The position numbers and the translations under genes are program-made. DNA of 64,000 nt from Pseudomonas sp. RIT288. Its GTDB lineage: Bacteria > Pseudomonadota > Gammaproteobacteria > Pseudomonadales > Pseudomonadaceae. How positions within the stretch are numbered: position 1 is the first letter of the stretch; the number at the start of each line of letters is the position of its first letter. Below are positions 33,162-39,937 of the stretch, piece by piece. The notes beneath the pieces were generated by a model. That model was not told the DNA's origin. It ran no database searches and worked only from the letters and a program-made list of their open reading frames with translations. The DNA lies in assembly GCF_000631985.1 (NCBI RefSeq), contig NZ_JFYN01000014.1, positions 1 through 64,000 of the forward strand, written 5' to 3'.

Positions 33162-34373
33162 TTACTGGCGGTAGGACTTGAGGAAGTTGCCGATGCGTCC
33201 GATGGCCATCTCGAGATCGTCGACACGGGGCAGGGTTACCACGCGGAAGTGATCCGGCCACGGCCAGTTGAAGGCCGTGCCTTGCACCACCAGCAGCTTC
33301 TCGGAGAGCAGCAGGTCGAGGACGAATTTTTCGTCGTTGTGGATCGGGCAGACCTTCGGGTCGATCCGCGGGAACGCATACAGCGCGCCCATCGGCTTGA
33401 CGCAGCTGACACCCGGAATATCGTTGAGCAGCTCCCAGGTGCGGTTGCGCTGCTCCAGCAGGCGACCTTGCGGCAGCACCAGGTCATTGATGCTCTGATA
33501 GCCGCCGAGGGCGGTCTGGATCGCATGTTGGCTCGGGACGTTGGCACACAGGCGCATGTTGGCCAGCATGTCGATGCCTTCGATGTAGCTCTGGGCATTG
33601 TGTTTCGGCCCGGAGATGGCAATCCAGCCGGAGCGGAAACCCGCCACGCGGTAGGATTTCGACAGACCGTTGAAGGTCAGGCACAGCAGATCCGGCGCCA
33701 GCGAAGCGGTGCAGATGTGCACGGCGTCGTCGTAGAGGATCTTGTCGTAGATCTCGTCGGAGAACACTACCAGGTTGTGCGCGCGGGCGATTTCCAGCAT
33801 GCCCAGCAGCACTTCCTTCGAATACACCGCGCCAGTCGGGTTGTTCGGGTTGATGATCACCATGGCCTTGGTGTTCGGAGTGATCTTGGCCTTGATGTCG
33901 GCCAGATCAGGGAACCAGTCGGCGCCCTCGTCGCACAGGTAGTGCACGGCATTGCCGCCGGCCAGGCTCACGGCGGCGGTCCATAGCGGATAGTCCGGGG
34001 CCGGTACCAGCACTTCGTCGCCGTTGTTGAGCAGTGCCTGCAGCGACATCACGATCAGCTCGGACACCCCGTTGCCCAGGTAAATGTCTTCGATGCCAAC
34101 ACCTTCGACATTTTTTTGCTGGTAGTACTGCATCACCGCTTTACGGGCGCTGAACAGACCTTTGGAGTCGCTGTAGCCCTGGGCGGTCGGCAGGTTGCGG
34201 ATCACATCCTGAAGAATTTCGTCCGGCGCTTCGAAACCAAACGGCGCCGGGTTGCCGATGTTCAGCTTGAGGATGCGCTGGCCTTCCTCTTCCAGACGTT
34301 TGGCGTGCTTGAGCACCGGGCCGCGAATGTCGTAGCAGACGTTGGCGAGCTTGTTCGATTTGCTGAACTGCAT
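33162..34373 (-). CDS. alaA: Alanine-synthesising aminotransferase AlaA (glutamate-pyruvate)
   Basis: The protein is 403 aa, the AlaA length. It is a fold type I aminotransferase with PLP Lys239 in NGLSKSYRVAGFRSGW, and has YSDSKGL, INPNNPTGAVYS and SDEIYD blocks. It transaminates pyruvate with glutamate to alanine. The start is ATG 34373 (MQFSKSNKLANVCYDIRG). The open frame upstream runs antisense to the region before msrB. It is divergent from msrB. Confidence 0.93.
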   Translation of the reverse strand: MQFSKSNKLANVCYDIRGPVLKHAKRLEEEGQRILKLNIGNPAPFGFEAPDEILQDVIRNLPTAQGYSDSKGLFSARKAVMQYYQQKNVEGVGIEDIYLGNGVSELIVMSLQALLNNGDEVLVPAPDYPLWTAAVSLAGGNAVHYLCDEGADWFPDLADIKAKITPNTKAMVIINPNNPTGAVYSKEVLLGMLEIARAHNLVVFSDEIYDKILYDDAVHICTASLAPDLLCLTFNGLSKSYRVAGFRSGWIAISGPKHNAQSYIEGIDMLANMRLCANVPSQHAIQTALGGYQSINDLVLPQGRLLEQRNRTWELLNDIPGVSCVKPMGALYAFPRIDPKVCPIHNDEKFVLDLLLSEKLLVVQGTAFNWPWPDHFRVVTLPRVDDLEMAIGRIGNFLKSYRQ

Positions 34374-34596
34374 GGCGATGTGATCCCGAAAATGAACGAT
34401 CCAGACGGTGAATGGACAACCGTACTGGGATTCCTGCGTCTTCGCACAGGCGGAGCCTTGCGCCGTGGCGCCGAGAATCCGTTTGAATGCGCCCGGTCTG
34501 GCTGCCAGACTGGCGTGTGACGAGGCGCAATCATACGTGCCACCCGATCCGTGGAAAAGGTACAGATCGGGCTTTTTCAGCCGCTGAGGTGTGATG

Positions 34597-34992
34597 ATGG
34601 AAAAGTTGGAAAAAACCCTGGAAGAATGGCGGGAGATGCTCGACCCCGAGCAGTACAACGTATGTCGCCTGAGCGCCACCGAGCGACCGTTCTCTGGCAA
34701 ATACAACGACACCAAGACTGACGGCGTTTATCACTGCGTCTGCTGCAATGAGCCGCTGTTCGATTCCAAGACCAAATTCGATTCCGGCTGCGGCTGGCCG
34801 AGCTTCTACGCGCCGATCGGCGAAAGCGCCATGACCGAAATCCGCGATACCAGCCACGGCATGATCCGCACCGAGGTCAAATGCGCTCGCTGCGATGCGC
34901 ATCTGGGCCACGTGTTCCCCGATGGCCCGCCACCGACCGGCCTGCGTTATTGCATCAACTCGGTGTGCCTGAATCTTGAGCCGCGCGAATGA
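34597..34992 (+). CDS. msrB: Peptide methionine (R)-S-oxide reductase MsrB
   Basis: The protein is 131 aa. Two zinc CxxC pairs (Cys47/50, Cys96/99), recycling Cys65 in FDSGCGWPSF and catalytic Cys119 in RYCINS are all present. It repairs oxidised methionine in proteins. The start is ATG 34597 with GAGG upstream; ATG 34594 is equally near. It lies 161 bp before the peroxidase gene in the same orientation, in an oxidative-repair cluster. Confidence 0.95.
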   Translation: MEKLEKTLEEWREMLDPEQYNVCRLSATERPFSGKYNDTKTDGVYHCVCCNEPLFDSKTKFDSGCGWPSFYAPIGESAMTEIRDTSHGMIRTEVKCARCDAHLGHVFPDGPPPTGLRYCINSVCLNLEPRE

Positions 34993-35025
34993 ACTGCTCG
35001 CTTGACCGGCTCGCTTGATCCACCG

Positions 35026-35070
35026 TGTAGGAGCTGCCGGAGGTTCGGGCCGCGTTCGGCAGCTCCTACA
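35026..35070. repeat. REP-type inverted repeat, family A (short form)
   Basis: TGTAGGAGCTGCC (35026-35038) and GGCAGCTCCTACA (35058-35070) with a short GC-rich loop. The GATCGCAGCC outer part is lost. Confidence 0.8.
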
Positions 35071-35084
35071 GGGGTATTTGCAAT

Positions 35085-35110
35085 CAATTAAATTGCACAC
35101 AATTTAATTG
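35085..35110. promoter_or_regulatory. Perfect palindrome upstream of the peroxidase gene, probable OspR operator
   Basis: CAATTAAATTG (35085-35095) and CAATTTAATTG (35100-35110) are exact inverse copies separated by CACA. It lies 44 bp before the start of the peroxidase gene, which is co-transcribed with the MarR-type regulator ospR. Such AT-rich dyads are typical of MarR/OhrR-family operators. Confidence 0.75.
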
Positions 35111-35153
35111 CTCGCTATGTTTGACCTTTCCCGATAACCCGTGGAGCCGTCTC

Positions 35154-35639
35154 ATGAGCGACAACCTGCTGAATATTCCTGTCACCACCATCAAGGGTGA
35201 GCAAAAGACCCTGGCCGATTTCGCCGGCAAGGCCGTTCTGGTGGTCAATACCGCCAGCAAATGCGGCTTCACCCCGCAGTACAAAGGCCTGGAGGAGTTG
35301 TGGCAGACCTACAAGGATCAGGGCCTGGTGGTCCTGGGGTTTCCGTGCAATCAGTTTGGCAAGCAGGAGCCGGGCAACGAAGGCGCGATCAGCGAGTTCT
35401 GTGAGCTGAACTACGGCGTGAGTTTCCCGCTGTTCAAGAAGATCGATGTCAACGGTTCTGAAGCGCATCCGCTGTTCGTGCAGTTGAAAAAGCGCGCTCC
35501 GGGTCTGCTCGGCTCCGAGGGCATCAAGTGGAACTTCACCAAGTTCCTGATCGGCAAGGATGGGCAACTGGTCAAGCGTTTCGCCCCGACCACCAAGCCG
35601 CAGGACATCAGCGGCGAGATCGAAGCCCTGCTCAAATGA
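35154..35639 (+). CDS. Glutathione peroxidase-family (Cys-type) thiol peroxidase
   Basis: The protein is 161 aa. Peroxidatic Cys37 is in NTASKCGFT, with Gln in FPCNQFGKQ and the Trp-Asn pair in IKWNFTKF completing the catalytic tetrad. Cys65 may be the resolving residue. It reduces peroxides with thioredoxin or glutathione. GGAG lies seven bases before ATG 35154. It overlaps ospR by 4 bp, so the pair is an autoregulated operon under the palindrome at 35085. Confidence 0.94.
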   Translation: MSDNLLNIPVTTIKGEQKTLADFAGKAVLVVNTASKCGFTPQYKGLEELWQTYKDQGLVVLGFPCNQFGKQEPGNEGAISEFCELNYGVSFPLFKKIDVNGSEAHPLFVQLKKRAPGLLGSEGIKWNFTKFLIGKDGQLVKRFAPTTKPQDISGEIEALLK

Positions 35640-36097
35640 ACAGCCTGCCCGACGATTCGCTGAAGCTCGACAGTCAGTTGTGCTTCAAGTTGTATGCCGC
35701 GTCCCGGGCGGTGATTCGCGCTTACAAGCCGATGCTCGAGCAGCTCGGCCTGACCTACCCGCAGTACCTGGCGATGCTGGTGCTGTGGGAGTGGCAGGAC
35801 AGCGCGCCGGAGCAACCGACGGTCAAGGCTTTGGGCGAGCGCCTGGCGCTGGACTCCGGCACCCTGACGCCGTTGCTCAAGCGGCTTGAACAATTGCAGT
35901 TGGTGCAGCGCCAGCGTTCGGCGCGCGACGAGCGTGAAGTGCATCTGAGCCTGACCTCCCAAGGTCAGGCGTTGCGCGAGCAGGTCGGGCCGCTCAAGGC
36001 GCGGTTGTTGTGCGACAGCGGGGTGGACCTTGATCGGCTCAACGATTTGCGTAACGGTCTCGATCACCTGCTGGGGCAGATCAAAGCGCTGACGTAG
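35636..36097 (+). CDS. ospR: MarR-family oxidative-stress regulator OspR-like
   Basis: The protein is 153 aa. It is an OhrR-class sensor with Cys16 in LDSQLCFKLYAASR and Cys126 in RLLCDSGV, matching the 2-Cys pattern. The winged HTH follows (GERLALDSGTLTPLLKRLE). It lies directly after the peroxidase gene (ATGA overlap), as ospR does in P. aeruginosa, where it controls that peroxidase and quorum-linked genes. A paralogue, ohrR, lies at 19808. Confidence 0.9.
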   Translation: MNSLPDDSLKLDSQLCFKLYAASRAVIRAYKPMLEQLGLTYPQYLAMLVLWEWQDSAPEQPTVKALGERLALDSGTLTPLLKRLEQLQLVQRQRSARDEREVHLSLTSQGQALREQVGPLKARLLCDSGVDLDRLNDLRNGLDHLLGQIKALT

Positions 36098-38444
36098 TCG
36101 GAATCCACTGGTCGAGCAGGGCCGCCAGCTCTTCGCGGCGGAACGGCTTGGCCAGGTAATCGCTCATGCCGGCCGCACGGCAGCGCTCGCGTTCCTCGGA
36201 CATGGCGTTGGCGGTCAGCGCGACGATCGGCAGGTGCGGCCAACGCCCGCTCTGGCGAATCTGCCGGCTCGCTTCGTAGCCGTCCATCACCGGCATGTTG
36301 CAGTCCATCAGCACCAGATCGAATTCATCGTGCTCCAGTTGATCCAGCGCTTCGGCGCCGTGGGCGGCGACCACCACATCGCAACCGAGCTTGCCGAGCA
36401 TGCCTTTGGCCACCAGTTGGTTGACCGGGTTGTCTTCCACCAGCAGCACCCGTCCGCGGCGTTGGACTGCCAGGCTCTCGAGCTGCGCATCGTTGATCGT
36501 GGTGATGTCCGCCAGCAGGATGCGCCGCAGGATCTGATACAGCGCGTTGCGCGCCAGTGGTCGGGCCTGTTGCTGCAGTGGCGCCAGCGCGACGGCCTCT
36601 TCGCTGGGCATGAAGCTGCCATAAGCGGTGACAACGAGAATCGGCGCGCTGAGGGTCGGGCGCAGACTGAACAGGCATTCCGGGCAATCGGTGATCAGCA
36701 GATCGGGTGACAGGCCCAGCAACGGGTCGTCCATCGTGCGCTGTTCATAAGTCACGCCCCACACCGGCAACAATGTCTTGAGCAGTTCTGCGAGGCCGCT
36801 GCTGGCAGCGGTGATCGCCAGTACCTTGCCGTGCAGCGGCGGCGGCATGACCGCACGGGTATGGCATGGCAGCGGCAGTTCGGCGCAGAACTGGCTGCCG
36901 AAACCGGCCTCGGAACTGATGGTCAATCGGCCTTGCATGGCCTCGCACAGGTTGTAGGTCAGTGCCAGGCCGAGGCCGGTGCCGCCGTACTGTCGGGTGA
37001 TACCGGCGCCGGCCTGGGTGAACGGCTGGAAGATTTTCACCTGGGCTTCCTGGGCGATGCCGATGCCGGTGTCGCAGACCTCGATGCGCACCCCGTCGTC
37101 ATGGGCTGACAGACGCACATCGACCCGGCCGAAGCGGGTGAACTTCAGGGCATTGGACAGCAGATTGCTGACAATCTGCCGAACCCGGGTCGGATCCCCC
37201 AGCACCAGCGCCGGGAAATGCGGGTCGATCAGGCAGGTCAGTTCGACGCTGGGCGCGGCGTTCTGCGACAGCAGGTTGGCGGTGTCCTCGATCAGTGAGC
37301 CGAGATCGAACGGGATGTGTTCCAGCTCCAGTTGCCCCGCATCGAATTTGGACAGGTCGAGAATATCGTTGAGCAGCTCCACCAGCACCTTGCCCGAGTC
37401 GTGGGCAATCGACAGCTGTTGCTGCTGCTCGGCATTCAGCGGCCCGTCGAGGGACAGGGCGATCATCCCCAGCAGGCCATTGAGCGGGGTGCGAATCTCG
37501 TGGCTCATGTTGGCGAGGAATGCCGAGCGCGCTTCGGCCATGTCCAGTGCGGTGCTGCGGGCGACTTCCAGTTCTTCGTTGGACTGGCTGAGCCGGGTAT
37601 TGATGGCCTTGAGCTCGGCGGTACGGGCCGAGACGATGTGCTCCAGTTGCCCGAGGTAATCGGTCAGGCGGTTTTCGGCGTTGCGGCGTTGCTGGATTTC
37701 CGTGGCGATATTGTCGAACTGCTGGTTGGCGACTTTGACCAGTACACCGATCTCGTCGTTGGCGTGGCCGGCCGGACATTCCAGGGTGGTCGGTTCTGCG
37801 CTGCGTGCGTCACGCGCGCTGAGTTCCCGGATCAGGCGCACCAGTGGCTTGGTCAGCATCACGTAGAACAGCGCCAACAGGATGCCGGTGAGGATCAGGC
37901 TGCGGGCAAAACCGTTGAGCAGAGTGACTTCGGCGCGACGCAGGAACCGGCTGCCGAACGCGTAGGTGTCGACCTCAAGACTCAGCGTGCCCAGTGATTC
38001 TTCGGGCAGGTGGTCGAGGTACAGGCGGTCTTCGAACTGGCGCTTGGCGCCGAACATGAAGTCGCTGATCACCCGATAACCGCTTTGCAGCTCCGGGCGT
38101 TTGACGTTGGCCAGGACATTGCCGTTGTTGTCGGTCAGTTGTGCCGAGATGATCGCCGGCGAACGCAACAGGCCCAGGGTCAGTTCCTGCGCCAGTTCCG
38201 CGTCGATGTTGTAGGCGATACGCGACGCCGGATTGTGGCTGATTTCCAGCAAAGACAGGATTTCACGGTTGATGGAGGCGTCTTCGCTGGCATAATCGAT
38301 GCCGATTTGCAGCAGGCTGAGCAGCGTGCCCAGAATGAACCCGACCAGCACAGTGAATCTGGCTTGTTTGTAAGACAGCCGGTGGGTGAATTTGATATCC
38401 ATGGGGTGTTGAACCACTTCCGTTTCCCTTCGCTGCTCAAGCAT
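36081..38444 (-). CDS. sagS: Hybrid sensor histidine kinase, SagS-like (787 aa)
   Basis: Order: membrane helix (about 30-50), periplasmic/HmsP-like sensory domain, helix (about 188-207), HAMP, coiled coil, HisKA with phospho-His315 in MSHEIRTPLNG, HATPase with DTGIGI and GGTGLGL, a degenerate REC, and a C-terminal REC with Asp in LVLMDCNMPVMDGYE. The length and position next to ospR match P. aeruginosa SagS, the biofilm and drug-tolerance switch that passes phosphate to HptB and BfiS. An alternative start MDIKFTHRL exists at 38402. It overlaps ospR by 17 bp at the 3' ends. Confidence 0.88.
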   Translation of the reverse strand: MLEQRRETEVVQHPMDIKFTHRLSYKQARFTVLVGFILGTLLSLLQIGIDYASEDASINREILSLLEISHNPASRIAYNIDAELAQELTLGLLRSPAIISAQLTDNNGNVLANVKRPELQSGYRVISDFMFGAKRQFEDRLYLDHLPEESLGTLSLEVDTYAFGSRFLRRAEVTLLNGFARSLILTGILLALFYVMLTKPLVRLIRELSARDARSAEPTTLECPAGHANDEIGVLVKVANQQFDNIATEIQQRRNAENRLTDYLGQLEHIVSARTAELKAINTRLSQSNEELEVARSTALDMAEARSAFLANMSHEIRTPLNGLLGMIALSLDGPLNAEQQQQLSIAHDSGKVLVELLNDILDLSKFDAGQLELEHIPFDLGSLIEDTANLLSQNAAPSVELTCLIDPHFPALVLGDPTRVRQIVSNLLSNALKFTRFGRVDVRLSAHDDGVRIEVCDTGIGIAQEAQVKIFQPFTQAGAGITRQYGGTGLGLALTYNLCEAMQGRLTISSEAGFGSQFCAELPLPCHTRAVMPPPLHGKVLAITAASSGLAELLKTLLPVWGVTYEQRTMDDPLLGLSPDLLITDCPECLFSLRPTLSAPILVVTAYGSFMPSEEAVALAPLQQQARPLARNALYQILRRILLADITTINDAQLESLAVQRRGRVLLVEDNPVNQLVAKGMLGKLGCDVVVAAHGAEALDQLEHDEFDLVLMDCNMPVMDGYEASRQIRQSGRWPHLPIVALTANAMSEERERCRAAGMSDYLAKPFRREELAALLDQWIPTTSAL

Positions 38445-38567
38445 AGTCGATCATGTATGGATACCGAGGTTCCCGAATCGCCTTGTAACAAGGCCTGAGC
38501 GGGGATGGAGGTCTGTCTGTCGTCGCTGGATCGACATCATCACTGTGAACGTGCCCGAGGAGAAGAC

Positions 38568-39458
38568 GTGGATTCCCGATTGAATGCTTTTCTTGAACGT
38601 GCCGAGTCGGTTCTGGCGCGGATCGAACCCTTGCTGCCGGCGGCGCGTCCGCTGATCGACTGGGAAACCTGCCTGGCGGCGCGCTGGCAGCGTGACGGGC
38701 GCAGCGGGTATTTGCTGCCGCTGGAAGTCAGCCTCGACATGCGCCTGTCCGACTTGATCGGTGTCGACCGTCAGTTGGAACAACTGGGCCGCAACACCCA
38801 ACAGTTTCTCGATGGCATGCCGGCCAACCATGCGCTGCTCTGGGGCTCGCGCGGCACCGGTAAATCGTCGCTGGTGCGGGCGCTGCTGGCCGAACACGCC
38901 AAGGCCGGCCTGCGTTTGATCGAAATCGAGCGCGACCATCTGGCCGACCTGCCGCGCGTGGTCGAGCAGATCGCCAAACTACCGCAACGCTTCGTGCTGT
39001 TCTGCGATGACCTGTCGTTCGAGTCCGGCGAAGGCGATTACCGCGTGTTGAAAAGCGTGCTCGACGGTTCGCTCGAGCAGGCACCGGAAAACGTTTTGCT
39101 GTACGCCACTTCCAACCGCCGCCATCTGGTGCCGGAAAAGGAAAGCGACAACGAAAACTGGAAACGCGTCGACGGCGAACTGCATCCGAGTGAGGCGGTG
39201 GAAGACAAGATCGCCTTGTCGGACCGTTTCGGCCTGTGGCTGTCGTTTTATCCGTTTACCCAGGAACATTTCCTCAACGTCGTCGAACACTGGATCGGCC
39301 AGTTGGCCGCCAAGGCCGGTTTGAGCTGGCAGCGCGACGAAGCACTGGACATCCTCGCCGTGCGCTGGGCAACCGGGCGCGGCAATCGCAACGGACGTTG
39401 CGCGTACCAATTCGCCCGTTACTGGGTGGGACTGAAATTGCTGGAGCACAAGGCATGA
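38568..39458 (+). CDS. DUF815-type AAA ATPase (296 aa)
   Basis: Walker A is LLWGSRGTGKSSLVRALL, Walker B is FVLFCDDLSFE. A helical C-terminal part with the WHPSEA-like GELHPSEAVEDKIALSDRFGLW block is typical of DUF815 ATPases. Biochemical function unknown. The start is GTG 38568 with GAGGAG five bases upstream; the frame from 38505 has no such site. It overlaps the next gene by 4 bp (ATGA). Confidence 0.85.
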   Translation: MDSRLNAFLERAESVLARIEPLLPAARPLIDWETCLAARWQRDGRSGYLLPLEVSLDMRLSDLIGVDRQLEQLGRNTQQFLDGMPANHALLWGSRGTGKSSLVRALLAEHAKAGLRLIEIERDHLADLPRVVEQIAKLPQRFVLFCDDLSFESGEGDYRVLKSVLDGSLEQAPENVLLYATSNRRHLVPEKESDNENWKRVDGELHPSEAVEDKIALSDRFGLWLSFYPFTQEHFLNVVEHWIGQLAAKAGLSWQRDEALDILAVRWATGRGNRNGRCAYQFARYWVGLKLLEHKA

Positions 39459-39937
39459 TTGATTTGCAACAAAGCGGCCAGGGCCTCGAAGGCTATGGCA
39501 TGTTGGCCGCACAACTGGAATCGCTGCTGGCCGACGAGCGCGATTTCATCGCCAACGCCGCGCAGTTTTCGGCGTTCCTGTTCAATCAGCTCGACGATTT
39601 GAACTGGGCCGGTTTCTACCTCAATCGCAACGAGGAACTGGTGCTTGGCCCGTTTCAGGGGCAGATCGCCTGTGTGCGCATTCCGTTCGGTCGCGGTGTA
39701 TGTGGCGCGGCAGCGGCCAGTCGGCAGACCCAGTGCGTTGAAGACGTGCATGCGTTCCCCGGTCATATCGCTTGCGACAGCGCCTCCAACAGCGAGCTGG
39801 TAGTGCCACTGGTCAAAGACGGTCGGTTGATCGGCGTACTCGATCTCGACAGCCCGAAACTGGCGCGTTTCGGCACCGACGATCAGGCCGGTATCGAGCG
39901 ACTGGCGGCGATCTTCCTGCGTCTGACCGACTGCTGA
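39455..39937 (+). CDS. Free methionine-(R)-sulfoxide reductase (GAF-domain fRMsr)
   Basis: The protein is 160 aa. A single GAF domain carries cysteines in GRGVCGAAA (Cys83), RQTQCVEDVHAFPGHIACDSASNSEL (Cys94, Cys107) and Cys73. The GHIACDS region is the fRMsr signature. It reduces free Met-R-sulfoxide and complements MsrB. Translationally coupled to the ATPase gene upstream. Confidence 0.92.
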   Translation: MIDLQQSGQGLEGYGMLAAQLESLLADERDFIANAAQFSAFLFNQLDDLNWAGFYLNRNEELVLGPFQGQIACVRIPFGRGVCGAAAASRQTQCVEDVHAFPGHIACDSASNSELVVPLVKDGRLIGVLDLDSPKLARFGTDDQAGIERLAAIFLRLTDC

